A stretch of DNA of 64,000 nt from Candidatus Phosphitivorax anaerolimi (GCA_001896555.1 MPOS01000014.1:62001-126000), one strand, 5' to 3'; shown: positions 7,982 through 18,165, counted from the first letter of the stretch. Program-made: numbers and translations. Notes: generated by a model not told the origin, from the sequence alone.

Positions 7982-8839
7982 TCACGACTGGGGGACCCAG
8001 CTCACCCGGTACTCCAGAGGTTCCGGCATCCTGATCACGGGCGGTTGTTCCCATTTCCGCCAGCCTCCGGATATGCCGAGGCAGGATGCGGCCGATGCGA
8101 AGTGGAACATGGCGATGCCCATGTCGATGCACTGGAGGTCCACCCGGGAAAAGAGCTTGCGGTATCCGGGGGTCCGGGAGAGGAAGAAGTGGACGCCCTC
8201 TTCGGTGATCACAACCCGCCAGGGCTGCCTATTCGATGCCGACGGAGCGAGCCGCACCATCTCCAGGGCCTCGCCGTACGCGCCAGCCCCTGCCGGATCG
8301 AGGGAGGTCGAGAAGTCACCGCGGAAGAAGAGCTCGGTAAAGGGTTTACGATTTCTCGAGCCCGCACCCATGACCAGGAGGGAATCCAGGATGGAGCGTT
8401 TCCCGGCGATATACCCCACCGGGCTTACAGCCGGGATGATCTCGTCCGGGGCCAGGTCGACGGCCCTGCCGTAGTAGTCACGGCTGAAAGTTCCTCCCAT
8501 CCAGCAGGTGCCCAGCCCCAGCCCGGTGCAGAAGAGGATGACGGACTCAAACGAATAGCCGAAATCCTCCCACACCGATGGGGACGGCCGCACGATTCCC
8601 ACCAGGGTATGGCGCGCGCCCCTGATCACCCCGTAGGTGCCCGGGGTGCGGGTTTTTTCGGGCGCGGAAGAGTCCACGAGCCGGAAGCGCACCGTGCTGC
8701 CGAAGGGCGGGGCATCCATCGAGGCGCTAAAGTCCTGTATCTGGCCCTTGAGATCATCGGTGATATATTCCCTCCGGTAGCTCCTCCACGACTTTCTCCG
8801 CCGGATGAGATCCGTCACCGGCTCTGTATAAAATGTCAT
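7982..8839 (-). CDS. Nitroreductase family protein (TM1586-like)
   Basis: A 285-residue FMN-dependent nitroreductase-fold protein. Both halves carry a family signature: RRKSWRSYRREYI near the N terminus (the RRSxRxY phosphate-binding motif), and APSASNRQPWRVV near residue 205, the usual substrate-side loop, with GLGTCWMGG in between. Such duplicated-half proteins are annotated as putative TM nitroreductases; the natural substrate is unknown. The start at 8839 is preferred over the ATG at 8860 because AGGAGG lies nine bases in front of it. It follows the SDR gene by 23 bases on the same strand and may be the last gene of that operon. Confidence 0.85.
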   Translation of the reverse strand: MTFYTEPVTDLIRRRKSWRSYRREYITDDLKGQIQDFSASMDAPPFGSTVRFRLVDSSAPEKTRTPGTYGVIRGARHTLVGIVRPSPSVWEDFGYSFESVILFCTGLGLGTCWMGGTFSRDYYGRAVDLAPDEIIPAVSPVGYIAGKRSILDSLLVMGAGSRNRKPFTELFFRGDFSTSLDPAGAGAYGEALEMVRLAPSASNRQPWRVVITEEGVHFFLSRTPGYRKLFSRVDLQCIDMGIAMFHFASAASCLGISGGWRKWEQPPVIRMPEPLEYRVSWVPQS

Positions 8840-8862
8840 GGCAAGGATCCTCCTCGTCATAA

Positions 8863-9843
8863 TTATGAGTGTCGAAGATATTCGTCCACCCAGGAGCGGA
8901 TTTCCGCAAGGGCCTGCTCATAGGAGACTTGCGTGTTCCACCCCAACTCGGTCCTCGCCTTTGTGGTGTCCACATCGTTGTCCCTGCCCATGATCGCTGC
9001 TGCGAGCCTGGTGATGGGCGGGCGGATGTTGAGCGGGGTCAGTATCTTCTCAGAGAATGCGCCGAGCTTCCATGCAAGTGAGAAGGGGATGCTGAACCCG
9101 GGCCTCTTCCCCACCATGGCGCCCAGGTCGGTCAGATAGCGCCTCCAGGTCACGTCCCAGTCGTCGCGCAGGTGGTAGGTGTTGCCCGCTGCTCCCGAGT
9201 GGGTGCCGGCCAGGATCATGCCGTTTACGAGATTGTCAACATAGACCAGGCTGGCGCTGTAGCGGCCGTGATCCAGGAGGGGGACGAACAGGGCCTTAAA
9301 TCTGTCCACGATGTCCTTGACCCAGACACTCCCCGGGCCGGTGACGTTTGCGGGCCTCACGATGACGGCGTTCACCTTTCCCTGATTGTGAAAGGACAGT
9401 ACGAGCCGTTCGGCCTCCAGCTTTGCGTCGTTGTACGGGACCCCGGACATGCGCGCCTCGTCGCTCTCCTTCATCCCCTTGAGGTGTCTACCGAGCCCGC
9501 AGGCCGCTATCGAGCTCACGTACACGAAACGCACACCCTTTCCCGCACTCTCTTCCAGAAGATTGCGGGTGCCTTCGAGGATGGGTTTATAGAAGGCCTG
9601 CCTTGAGCCCCAGTCCGTTACCCTGGCTGCGAGGTGGAACACGAGGTCGATCCCTTCAGCGATACCTTTCAGGCTCTGCGGCTCGTTCAGGTTTCCCCGG
9701 CGGATGTCGGTTGTGTACTCCCTGATATGCTCGATAGGCTCTCCCGTCAGGACCAGGGAGCGCACCTCCATACCCCGGCGGGTGAGCTCTCTGACCAGCC
9801 GCGATCCGATGAAGCCGGTGGCGCCGGTGACCAGCGCCCTCAT
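8863..9843 (-). CDS. NAD-dependent epimerase/dehydratase (extended SDR)
   Basis: A 326-residue extended short-chain dehydrogenase. The Rossmann motif TGATGFIGSRL is at residues 6-16, the catalytic serines in VYVSSIAACG and the Tyr-Lys pair in PYNDAKLEAE (YxxxK). NAD(P) is the expected cofactor; the substrate could be a nucleotide sugar, a dihydroflavonol-like compound or a 3-beta-hydroxy lipid. The ATG at 9841-9843 overlaps the stop codon of the upstream alcohol dehydrogenase by four bases (ATGA), which indicates translational coupling. It is the third gene of the ThDP enzyme - alcohol dehydrogenase - SDR operon, which suggests that the three enzymes modify one carbonyl product in sequence. 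Confidence 0.9.
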   Translation of the reverse strand: MRALVTGATGFIGSRLVRELTRRGMEVRSLVLTGEPIEHIREYTTDIRRGNLNEPQSLKGIAEGIDLVFHLAARVTDWGSRQAFYKPILEGTRNLLEESAGKGVRFVYVSSIAACGLGRHLKGMKESDEARMSGVPYNDAKLEAERLVLSFHNQGKVNAVIVRPANVTGPGSVWVKDIVDRFKALFVPLLDHGRYSASLVYVDNLVNGMILAGTHSGAAGNTYHLRDDWDVTWRRYLTDLGAMVGKRPGFSIPFSLAWKLGAFSEKILTPLNIRPPITRLAAAIMGRDNDVDTTKARTELGWNTQVSYEQALAEIRSWVDEYLRHS

Positions 9844-11078
9844 GCCCCTATCCCTTGACCGCCGGAGAACCTGACCAGGGTCTTGACGGCCCTGCTGCGG
9901 GACTTGGCGAGATTGGTCTCGATCATGTGGGGGAACTGCTCCAGGGTGAAGGTGTGGGTGACCATTTCCTCCAGCGAGACCTTTTTCGTCCGGGCAAGCT
10001 CGATTGCCGGCTCGAAGACGTGCACCATCCGCCCGTCGAACGGCATGAACGCGGACGAGAACACTCCCTTGACGGTCAGCAACTTGAGCCACAAGGGTGT
10101 GAGGTCGAGCTTCACCTCATGGCCGATGCCGACCACCGAGAGTACCCCGCCCGAGGCCATCGCCCGCATGCACGTGTTGATCGTCTCTTTGCTGCCCACG
10201 GTATCGAAGACGCGTGTGAAGCCGCCCATGAGGATGTCCTGCCCGAGCATGGGCCGGTAGCGGGCGGCCCCTGTTATCTCCACGGCCCGGTCCAGGATTC
10301 CTCCGTCGGTGAATACGTGATCGGCCCCGAACTTTTTGCAGAGCTCGGCGTGGAAGGACGACGGCTCGGAGAGGGTGATGGTGCAGCCCGTGTCAAGGGC
10401 CTTCAATACCTGGATGATGAGGCTGCCGATCACCCCGCCGCCTATTACCAGCACGTGCTCGCCTCTGTTCGGCCTGTTGTCCAGCACTGCCTGGAGACAG
10501 ACCGCCAGCGGCTCCATCAGGGCACCCGCCTCGTCGGACACCTCGTCGGGCAGCCTGAACACCTGGCTGCGGTGCGCAACCAGGTATTCGGCGAATCCCG
10601 CACTCGTATCCCGGCAGATGCCGGTGAACATGCCCGGCGCGAGATTCCCCCGGGCAAAGTTCTCGCAGCTTCCCCACCTGCCCGCTCTGCACGAAGGGCA
10701 GAGGGAGCCGATGCCACGGGCGTGACAGCTCAGGTGAGGAGATATGGTCACCCGCTCGCCCACTCGGAAGCCGCCTGCATCGCTCCCGGCCTCCACGATC
10801 TCGCCTGAGAGCTCATGGCCCAGGACGCAGGGGAAGGAGGTGAACGGCGATGCAGAGGGCGAATCCCTAAGGAAGATGAGGTTCACGTCCGAACCGCATA
10901 GACCGCAGGCGCGGGTCTTGATCTTCACCCACTCGGGCGAGGGCAGGGAAGGCTCCGGGATGTCCACGAGCCTCACCGTGGCGAGCGGCCCCTCGTAGTA
11001 GAGCTTCGGGTTCGCCAGCCCCAGCGCCTTCAGGGCAATGTACCTGGGTATGGTGACGTTAAACTGGACGGCCTTCAT
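9840..11078 (-). CDS. Zinc-dependent alcohol dehydrogenase (MDR family)
   Basis: A 412-residue medium-chain dehydrogenase. The catalytic zinc ligands are Cys61 (in CGLCGSD), His88/Glu89 (LGHE) and a later acidic ligand. A cysteine-rich lobe around residues 115-140 (SCHARGIGSLCPSCRAGRWGSC) holds a structural zinc. The NAD(P) fold shows VLVIGGGVIGSLIIQVLKAL. An insert before the catalytic motif (residues 15-35) makes it longer than the usual 340-360 residues. It starts six bases after the stop of the ThDP enzyme and overlaps the SDR gene, so the three form one operon. It would reduce or oxidise the hydroxy/keto product of the ThDP enzyme, but the substrate is not deducible. Confidence 0.92.
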   Translation of the reverse strand: MKAVQFNVTIPRYIALKALGLANPKLYYEGPLATVRLVDIPEPSLPSPEWVKIKTRACGLCGSDVNLIFLRDSPSASPFTSFPCVLGHELSGEIVEAGSDAGGFRVGERVTISPHLSCHARGIGSLCPSCRAGRWGSCENFARGNLAPGMFTGICRDTSAGFAEYLVAHRSQVFRLPDEVSDEAGALMEPLAVCLQAVLDNRPNRGEHVLVIGGGVIGSLIIQVLKALDTGCTITLSEPSSFHAELCKKFGADHVFTDGGILDRAVEITGAARYRPMLGQDILMGGFTRVFDTVGSKETINTCMRAMASGGVLSVVGIGHEVKLDLTPLWLKLLTVKGVFSSAFMPFDGRMVHVFEPAIELARTKKVSLEEMVTHTFTLEQFPHMIETNLAKSRSRAVKTLVRFSGGQGIGA

Positions 11079-11084
11079 GGCGCA

Positions 11085-12752
11085 TCACTCCATCTTGAGG
11101 CCGTCGATGAACTGCAGGGTCATGGGGCTGATAGCGCAGGTATCGGTCATGACGTTGACGCACGCTGGCTTCCCGGATGCCAGTGCCCTCTTGATCGCCG
11201 GCAGGAGATCGGCGTCCTTCTCCACCAGCTCACCATAACCGCCCAGTGCCTCTACGACCTTGTCGTACCGGACGGCTCCCAGGTGTGACCCGATCACCCG
11301 CTCTCCGCCATAGCACAGTTCCTGCCCGTGCTTGATCATACCCCATGCCTGGTCGTTGTTGACGATGCACAGAATGGGAATATCGTGCCGCACCGCCGTA
11401 TCGAACTCCATGGCGTTGAGCCCGAAGGAGCCGTCGCCGTTGATCAGCACCACCTGCTTGTCCGGTCTGGCGAGCTTGGCTGCAAGGGCAAAGGGGATGC
11501 CCGTACCCAGGCACCCGAACTGGCCGCCGGCGGATGCGTATACTGCAGCACGTTCTTTGGCCTTTAACCCCACAGCGCCGTAGTACGAGGTGTCGCCCCC
11601 GTCGATGATATAGATCGCATCATCACCGGCGGCCTCCCGGGTCAGGGCGATGAGGCGGTGGGGATGGATGGGGTCTGAAGGGGTGTTCCGGGCAGCCGTC
11701 TCTTCCGCGGTCATGGGCATGTAGATATCCTTAAGCCCCTTGAGCCATGCATCGTGCCGCTTCTCTTCGACGAACCCGATCAACGCCTTCAGGGAGAGTT
11801 GCACATCCCCCACCAGACCCACATCGGCGGCCCGGTTGCGGTCGATCTCGGCAGGGTTGATGTCCACCCGCACGAGCTTTGCCTGGGGAAAGACCTGGCC
11901 GTACATGAGAAGCCAGTTGAACCGCACCCCCAATGCGATCACCAGATCGGTCTGGGAAGCGGCCGTGAGCATAGCCATCATGCCGCCGTCCCACAGGGAC
12001 AGGGGATGGTCGTCGGGGAGCGTCCCCCGGGCTGTGTTGATGAGGAAGAAGGGTATCCCGGTCTTCTCCACGAATTGCCTGAATTCGTCCTCGCAGTCAG
12101 ATGCGCCCATACCGCCGCCGCCGATGATGAGGGGTCTCTCCGCCCTGTTTATCAGCTCGGCGGCCTTTTCCACGGCCTCGGGATCCGGCTGGCAGGAGTA
12201 GGATGATATACCTCTTGCGGGCCAGACCACCTGGTCCTCGCTCACCTTCACGTTGAGGATATCGGGCGGAAGCTCCAGGAACACCGGGCCCTTTCTCCCG
12301 GTTGAGGCCTGCCTGAAGGCGATGGCAAGGAATTCGGGGATGCGCCTGACATCGTGGCAGATGCCGCTCCATTTCACCGTGGATTTGATCATGTCGGCCT
12401 GCTTCATCTCCTGCAGAGCTCCTTTTTCACAGTCGCGGACCGGGGCGGTGCCGGAGATGACGACCATGGGAGCGTTTTCCAGCTGGGCGTTCACCACGCC
12501 GGTGAGCGCATTGGTGAAGCCGGGTCCGGCGGTGACAAGGCATACCCCGGTTTGCCCCCGGTAAATGGACCAGGCGTGGGCCATCATGGCTGCCGCCTGC
12601 TCGTGCCGTACGTCGATCAGCCTCACCTTCTCTTCCAGCAGACCGTCGTAGATTCGGTCGATGTGTCCTCCCGAGAGCGAGAAGACCACCTCCACCCCTT
12701 CCACCTGCTTGAGATACCTTGCCACCAGATGACCGCCGGAAATGTCTGCCAT
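11085..12752 (-). CDS. Thiamine-diphosphate enzyme, acetolactate synthase-like
   Basis: A 555-residue ThDP-dependent enzyme of the acetolactate synthase / 2-hydroxyacyl-CoA lyase / benzoylformate decarboxylase group. The activating glutamate is Glu51 (VRHEQAAAMMAHA), the central domain spans about 190-330, and the ThDP/Mg motif runs from GDG (439-441) to NND (465-467). It makes or breaks a C-C bond next to a carbonyl. The partners, an alcohol dehydrogenase and an SDR, fit acyloin or 2-hydroxyacyl metabolism better than branched-chain amino acid synthesis: no regulatory IlvN-type subunit, ilvC or ilvD is nearby. GAAGGAGGG precedes the ATG. The divergent TetR gene probably regulates the operon. 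Confidence 0.9.
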   Translation of the reverse strand: MADISGGHLVARYLKQVEGVEVVFSLSGGHIDRIYDGLLEEKVRLIDVRHEQAAAMMAHAWSIYRGQTGVCLVTAGPGFTNALTGVVNAQLENAPMVVISGTAPVRDCEKGALQEMKQADMIKSTVKWSGICHDVRRIPEFLAIAFRQASTGRKGPVFLELPPDILNVKVSEDQVVWPARGISSYSCQPDPEAVEKAAELINRAERPLIIGGGGMGASDCEDEFRQFVEKTGIPFFLINTARGTLPDDHPLSLWDGGMMAMLTAASQTDLVIALGVRFNWLLMYGQVFPQAKLVRVDINPAEIDRNRAADVGLVGDVQLSLKALIGFVEEKRHDAWLKGLKDIYMPMTAEETAARNTPSDPIHPHRLIALTREAAGDDAIYIIDGGDTSYYGAVGLKAKERAAVYASAGGQFGCLGTGIPFALAAKLARPDKQVVLINGDGSFGLNAMEFDTAVRHDIPILCIVNNDQAWGMIKHGQELCYGGERVIGSHLGAVRYDKVVEALGGYGELVEKDADLLPAIKRALASGKPACVNVMTDTCAISPMTLQFIDGLKME

Positions 12753-12905
12753 AATCCCTCCTTCTCACATTCTTCGTTTTATCTTTGATGTTGGTGGTCT
12801 GAACGCTCAGGAGACAATCCACAAGGAGAATGAGCACAGTGCAAAGGCGTAAGGAAAGGAAGCTCTTTTAAGGACCGCTTTCACCCCACCTTTTTCATTC
12901 ATTCA

Positions 12906-12927
12906 CCCCGATTGCATGGCATCGGGG
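12906..12927. promoter_or_regulatory. Candidate TetR operator, CCCCGAT-N8-ATCGGGG
   Basis: Perfect 7-base arms with an 8-base spacer, 153 bases upstream of the ThDP gene. Size and symmetry suit a TetR-type dimer, but a relic hairpin is equally possible. Assignment to the adjacent TetR is inference. Confidence 0.4.
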
Positions 12928-13018
12928 GCGAGACAATATGCTGCCTAACAATGCACAAGGGAAATAGTATGAGTAATGGATCATATAGTCAAGTCAAAAC
13001 GTGATAAATTATTCATGT

Positions 13019-13047
13019 TTGATTTGGTGCCTGTTTTCTGCGATACT
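13019..13047 (+). promoter_or_regulatory. Sigma-70-type promoter of the TetR gene
   Basis: TTGATT (13019-13024), 17-base spacer, GATACT (13042-13047). Transcription would start near 13055, about 97 bases before the ATG. Confidence 0.55.
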
Positions 13048-13082
13048 GATTCCGGAAAAGCCATGCAATGGAATGATAATGA

Positions 13083-13100
13083 TCTGCGTCTTTCCGCAGA
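13083..13100. promoter_or_regulatory. Inverted repeat TCTGCG-N6-CGCAGA in the tetR leader
   Basis: Perfect 6-base arms in the predicted leader, downstream of the start point. It could be an autoregulatory operator or an RNA hairpin. Confidence 0.35.
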
Positions 13101-13151
13101 CAACCTCTCCCTGACAGGGAAGAAGGACTGGAAAGCGAAAGAGAAGATATC

Positions 13152-13751
13152 ATGAGACGGATACGGATTCCCCAGCAGCGGCGGAGCATGGAAAAGAAGC
13201 TTCGCATCATGGAGGCTGCACGCGAGCTGTTTGCGCAAAAGGGTCTGAACGGCACGAACTCCAACGAGATCGCAGGCAGGGCAGGCGTCTCCATCGGTAC
13301 GTTCTACAACTACTTCAGGAACAAGAAGACACTCTTTCTGGAGATTCTCAAGCAATATCTCGAGAACTTCATCGCCGGGATCTACCAGCTTCAGTCCAAC
13401 GACGCCGTTCCCTTGAAAGATAATATCAAGAGCCACATCAACAAGGCATTTGCCGCATTCGACCTTCATCCAGCGTTTCATCGCGAGGCGCTTGTCCTCA
13501 AGTTCTCCGACAGGGATGTGAAGCAGCTCTTCGACGATGTCGAGCAGAAGCAGCTCGTTCTGATCAGCTCGCTCCTCAAGCCCTATTCCCGCCCGGGGAG
13601 CGAAAGGGACCTCCAGGTGGCGGCCAAGGTGATCCACAGTGCCGTGGAGAATGTGGGACACTACGTGACGTTTCTGGACTCGCACATGCAGCGCGAACAC
13701 CTCGTGGAAGAGCTCACCGAGATGATCTATCACTATGTGAACAATCTCTGA
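13152..13751 (+). CDS. TetR/AcrR-family transcriptional regulator
   Basis: A 199-residue repressor. The N-terminal HTH is clear: IMEAARELFAQKGLNGTNSNEIAGRAGVSIGTFYNYFRNKKTLF in overlapping segments at residues 19-62, with the typical GTFYNYFRNKK recognition end. The C-terminal ligand/dimer domain (about 80-199) is helical and not family-specific. It is transcribed divergently from the ThDP enzyme - alcohol dehydrogenase - SDR operon and probably represses it until a small ligand binds. The ATG lies after a purine-rich stretch (GAAAGAGAAGATATC) rather than a strong ribosome site. Confidence 0.92.
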   Translation: MRRIRIPQQRRSMEKKLRIMEAARELFAQKGLNGTNSNEIAGRAGVSIGTFYNYFRNKKTLFLEILKQYLENFIAGIYQLQSNDAVPLKDNIKSHINKAFAAFDLHPAFHREALVLKFSDRDVKQLFDDVEQKQLVLISSLLKPYSRPGSERDLQVAAKVIHSAVENVGHYVTFLDSHMQREHLVEELTEMIYHYVNNL

Positions 13752-13800
13752 TCCGGTTTGCATAAGTCTGTTGTACAAGAGACTGTTCAAAGGACTGCAA

Positions 13801-13823
13801 GGTCTGCGGCGCAAGGGCAGACC
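13801..13823 (+). terminator. Weak terminator after the TetR gene
   Basis: Seven-base stem GGTCTGC / GCAGACC with a nine-base loop, followed by the imperfect T-rich TTTGCCTTT, 50 bases after the stop. Confidence 0.5.
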
Positions 13824-13840
13824 TTTGCCTTTATGCATGT

Positions 13841-13876
13841 ACCAGGGCAGTGGCGGGCGGCCCTGCCCACCCTGGT
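13841..13876. terminator. GC-rich hairpin between convergent genes
   Basis: ACCAGGGCAG pairs with CTGCCCAnCCTGGT-type sequence around 13862-13876. It lies between the convergent TetR and radical SAM genes and may serve as a factor-independent pause or terminator in either direction; no T-run follows. Confidence 0.4.
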
Positions 13877-13896
13877 GCCACAGGGAGCGAAATGCG

Positions 13897-15480
13897 TCAG
13901 GGATGAGCGGTGCGGTCTTCTGATTCGTTCCCGGGCGCCGGAATCGGCCCCATGAGGGCCGTACCCTCCAGCCCAGCAAAGCGATAGGTCTCCTGGGGCA
14001 GCGAACGGGAGCTGCACATGGACTTCCGGAAATGAAAGCCTACGATCATGAGCCGCACGGCCTCTCCGAAGGTCTTGGGGTTGATCAGGAGGCTTTTCAG
14101 GAGAAGGCTCCAGAAATATCTCCTGAACCCTTCCTCGTTCTTGATCCCCATGTGCCAGATACTCTTGAAAAACGCCAGCACACCGGAGGCGTTGATCTTT
14201 GACACCGTCTGCTGGCGGTATGATTTCAGAAAGGTCACGCACCTGCGGTAATAGCTCTCCGGAGAGTAGATGGTCTCCAGCACGCTGCGATATCCATCCA
14301 TGAGCTTCTCCATCCCCATCCTGGGGATGAAGTTGACACAGGCTGCGGTGTTGTCTCCCAGGCTCTCGCCGATGAGCCGGCCCTCCTTTCTCAAACGGTT
14401 CCAGAGCTTGGTTCCCGGAAGTGCATTGAGAACTCCCACCATGGCCATCGTGATCCCGCTCTTCTGGATGAATTCGATCTGCCTCTGGAAGATGGATTCG
14501 GTGTCGTTGTCGAATCCCACGATAAAGCCCCCCATGACCTCCATCCCCCTGCTCTGGATTGCCCTCACGGACTGGAGCAGATCTTTTTTCGTGTTCTGAT
14601 ATTTGTTCGTCTCCTTGAGGCTCTCCACGTTGGGGGTCTCGATGCCTACGAACACCTTGTTGAATCCGGCGCGCGCCATGAGGTCCATGAGCTCCTCGTC
14701 ATCTGCCAGATTGATGGATGCCTCGGTGAAGAAGTGAAAAGGCCGTCCGTTCCGGTCCATCCAGCCGGCGAGCTGGGAGAGCATGGCCTTGACCTTGGCC
14801 TTGGAGCCGATGAAATTGTCGTCCACGATGAACACCGCGCCTCTCCAGCCCGCCCGGTAGAGCGAGTCGATCTCGCCGATGAACTGTTCCGGGCTCTTGG
14901 TGCGCTGGTTCCGGCCGTTCAAGAGAACGATATCGCAGAACTCGCAGTCAAATGGGCAGCCGCGGGAGAACTGCACCAGCATGGAGTCGTAATCGCGGAA
15001 GTTGATGATACTCCAGTCCGGAACAGGGGTCAGAGCGAGGTCGGGGTGGACCTCGGCCTCGTACACATGCCTGCCGCCGCCCCTGCCGATATCACTGAAC
15101 AGCTCGGGCAGGATGCCTTCGGCCTCGCCGAGCACCAGGTGGTCGATCTCGGCAAAGTCCTGTGTTGAGGTGGTGAAGTAGGGTCCACCGGCAATGATCT
15201 TTTTGCCGTATTTTCTGCAGCGTGAGATGATTTCCCCGGCTGACTTTTTCTGGACGTGCATGGCGCTGATGCAGACATAATCGGCCCATAGAATATCGGT
15301 GTCCTTCAATCTTCTCACATTGGTGTCCACGAGCCGCTTCTCCCAGCCGGCAGGAATCGCGGCGGCAATGGTGAGCAAGCTCAAAGGGGGAAAAGCGGCC
15401 TTCTTGGAAACGAACTTCAGGGCGTGTTTGAAGCTCCAGAAGGTATCGGGAATCTCGGGATATACGAGCAGGATCTTCAC
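13897..15480 (-). CDS. B12-binding radical SAM protein (DUF4070 type)
   Basis: A 527-residue enzyme. Residues 1-140 are a cobalamin-binding Rossmann-like domain. The radical SAM domain follows with the cluster cysteines C175, C179 and C182 (GCPFDCEFC), and a C-terminal DUF4070-like part. Enzymes of this layout perform radical methylations or rearrangements on unactivated carbons; hopanoid C-2 methylase HpnP is a characterised relative by architecture. The cobalamin domain lacks the classical DxHxxG motif, as in many of this class, so binding would be base-off without a histidine ligand. Start codon GTG at 15478-15480 with AAAGGAG upstream. No lipid biosynthesis gene adjoins, so the substrate is open. 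Confidence 0.9.
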   Translation of the reverse strand: MKILLVYPEIPDTFWSFKHALKFVSKKAAFPPLSLLTIAAAIPAGWEKRLVDTNVRRLKDTDILWADYVCISAMHVQKKSAGEIISRCRKYGKKIIAGGPYFTTSTQDFAEIDHLVLGEAEGILPELFSDIGRGGGRHVYEAEVHPDLALTPVPDWSIINFRDYDSMLVQFSRGCPFDCEFCDIVLLNGRNQRTKSPEQFIGEIDSLYRAGWRGAVFIVDDNFIGSKAKVKAMLSQLAGWMDRNGRPFHFFTEASINLADDEELMDLMARAGFNKVFVGIETPNVESLKETNKYQNTKKDLLQSVRAIQSRGMEVMGGFIVGFDNDTESIFQRQIEFIQKSGITMAMVGVLNALPGTKLWNRLRKEGRLIGESLGDNTAACVNFIPRMGMEKLMDGYRSVLETIYSPESYYRRCVTFLKSYRQQTVSKINASGVLAFFKSIWHMGIKNEEGFRRYFWSLLLKSLLINPKTFGEAVRLMIVGFHFRKSMCSSRSLPQETYRFAGLEGTALMGPIPAPGNESEDRTAHP

Positions 15481-15673
15481 TGTGATCTCCTTTTTCAGGC
15501 ATGGTCTGACAAAATATAGTATATCGTTTGGATTATTGTCCTCAATGTTGTGTCCTTATGCTGTTCGGATGCTAACACATGTCCAGAGCGACTGTGTGTC
15601 AAACAACCTCAAAGCCTGTGTGAAAATAGTGTGAAGTGCCGCCGGTAATCAGCAGGCTGTGCCAGGTTTTCTC

Positions 15674-15702
15674 TTGACACGGGAGGGGAGCCCGGGTATG
15701 GG
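15674..15702 (+). promoter_or_regulatory. Promoter of nrpR-gdhA
   Basis: A perfect -35 box TTGACA (15674-15679), 17-base spacer and the weak -10 TATGGG (15697-15702). Transcription would begin near 15709, immediately before the operator candidate. Confidence 0.65.
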
Positions 15703-15714
15703 ATTACGGAAAAA

Positions 15715-15728
15715 GGTTGCCGATAACC
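15715..15728. promoter_or_regulatory. Candidate NrpR operator GGTT-N6-AACC
   Basis: GGTT GCCGAT AACC is an inverted repeat with the same geometry (4-6-4) as the archaeal NrpR operator GGAA-N6-TTCC, though with other half-sites. It lies just after the predicted transcription start, a position where a bound repressor would block elongation or open-complex formation. Recognition by the downstream NrpR-like protein is inference. Confidence 0.5.
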
Positions 15729-15746
15729 CTAAATGAAGGAAGGCTT

Positions 15747-16766
15747 ATGTTTCCATACGAAGAGATCGAGCGGAAGAGTATCGTAATCCTCAGAATCCTC
15801 AACCAGGCAGGCCAGCCTCTCGGTGCGCGGATCATCGCCCGGAGGATGAAGGACTACGGGGTTTCCTTGAGCGAGCGTGCTGTCCGGTACCATCTCCAGT
15901 TCATGGACGAGCGCGGGCTCACCCAGCTCGTGGGGAGGCGGGACGGCAGGGTCATCACCGAAAAGGGAATCGAGGAGCTGCGCAACGCCAGGGTTCAGGA
16001 CAAGGTCGGCTACGCCATATCCCGCATCGAGATCCTCGCCTATAAAACCACCTTTGACATCCGTTCCCGCACCGGTCTCATCCCGGTGAACGTAAGCCTT
16101 TTCCCCGAAAGCCTTTTACCCGATGCGCTTGCCGCCATGAAAGAGACCTTCGACATGGGGCTGTCCGTCAGTGATCTCGTGGGCGTGGCGCGTGCAGGGA
16201 GCTTTATCGGCGACATGAACGTTCCCGAGGGGCAGGTGGGCTTTGCCACGGTGTGCAGCATCGTATTCAACGGCGTTCTTCTCAAGCAGGGCATACCCAT
16301 GGACTCGAAGTTCGGGGGAATTCTTCAGGTGCAGGAGAAAAAGCCGGTGCGGTTCGTCGAGCTCATCCACTACTCGGGCACCTCATTGGACCCCTCCGAG
16401 GCCTTTATCAGCGCAAAGATGACATCGGTAAGGAACGCTGCGTCAGGGGAAGGGAAGATCCTCGCCAATTTCCGCGAGGTGGCAGGAATCTGCCGGGAAA
16501 ATGTCCTGGATATTCTGTCCATGCTCGAAAAGACGGGGATCCGCGGCGTGCTCGCAGCCGGCAAGATGGGCGAGACAGTGTGCCAGGTGCCGGTGGATGT
16601 CAACAAGGTGGGCATGGTGCTCACGGGCGGACTCAACCCGGTGGCCGCCGCCCGGGAGGTCGGGATCGAGGCGGAGAACTTCGCCATGTCAACGGTCATG
16701 GAATTCAGGGAATTACGCCCCTTTGCCCAGGTGTTCCGTGAGTCGAGGGGCAGGAAACCGGTATAG
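15747..16766 (+). CDS. nrpR: NrpR-type nitrogen regulator (HTH + DUF128)
   Basis: A 339-residue regulator. Residues 1-75 form a winged HTH (KSIVILRILNQAGQPLGARIIARRM, then SERAVRYHLQFMDERGL). Residues about 85-335 are a single NrpR/DUF128 regulatory domain, with GLIPVNVSLFP, VGVARAGSFIGDMNVP and VGMVLTGGLNPVAAAREVGIEA. In methanogens NrpR represses nitrogen-assimilation genes and is released by 2-oxoglutarate. Here the gene directly precedes NADP-type glutamate dehydrogenase (36 bases apart, same strand), which fits a sensor of 2-oxoglutarate/ammonia status controlling its own operon. The ATG at 15747 has AAGGAAGG upstream; a TTG ten codons earlier does not. Confidence 0.9.
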   Translation: MFPYEEIERKSIVILRILNQAGQPLGARIIARRMKDYGVSLSERAVRYHLQFMDERGLTQLVGRRDGRVITEKGIEELRNARVQDKVGYAISRIEILAYKTTFDIRSRTGLIPVNVSLFPESLLPDALAAMKETFDMGLSVSDLVGVARAGSFIGDMNVPEGQVGFATVCSIVFNGVLLKQGIPMDSKFGGILQVQEKKPVRFVELIHYSGTSLDPSEAFISAKMTSVRNAASGEGKILANFREVAGICRENVLDILSMLEKTGIRGVLAAGKMGETVCQVPVDVNKVGMVLTGGLNPVAAAREVGIEAENFAMSTVMEFRELRPFAQVFRESRGRKPV

Positions 16767-16802
16767 AAGAAGTACATTCATCAGAGGAGAAAGGAGATTT
16801 GA

Positions 16803-18140
<1,338 letters not shown>

Positions 18141-18165
18141 AAGTATCCCGTCCGTTCAGTCCTGT

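Larger units (their letters stand above)
12753..13151. promoter_or_regulatory. Divergent promoter region between the ThDP operon and the TetR gene
   Basis: This 399-base region separates two divergent transcription units and contains no supported gene. It holds a CCCCGAT/ATCGGGG inverted repeat (12906-12927), a plus-strand promoter (13019-13047) and a TCTGCG/CGCAGA repeat (13083-13100). I could not find a convincing sigma-70 promoter on the minus strand for the ThDP operon. Confidence 0.6.

Noticed and set aside
12981-13979. Minus-strand frame opposite the TetR gene
   Set aside because: Shadow of a gene with a clear HTH; low-complexity product and no ribosome site.
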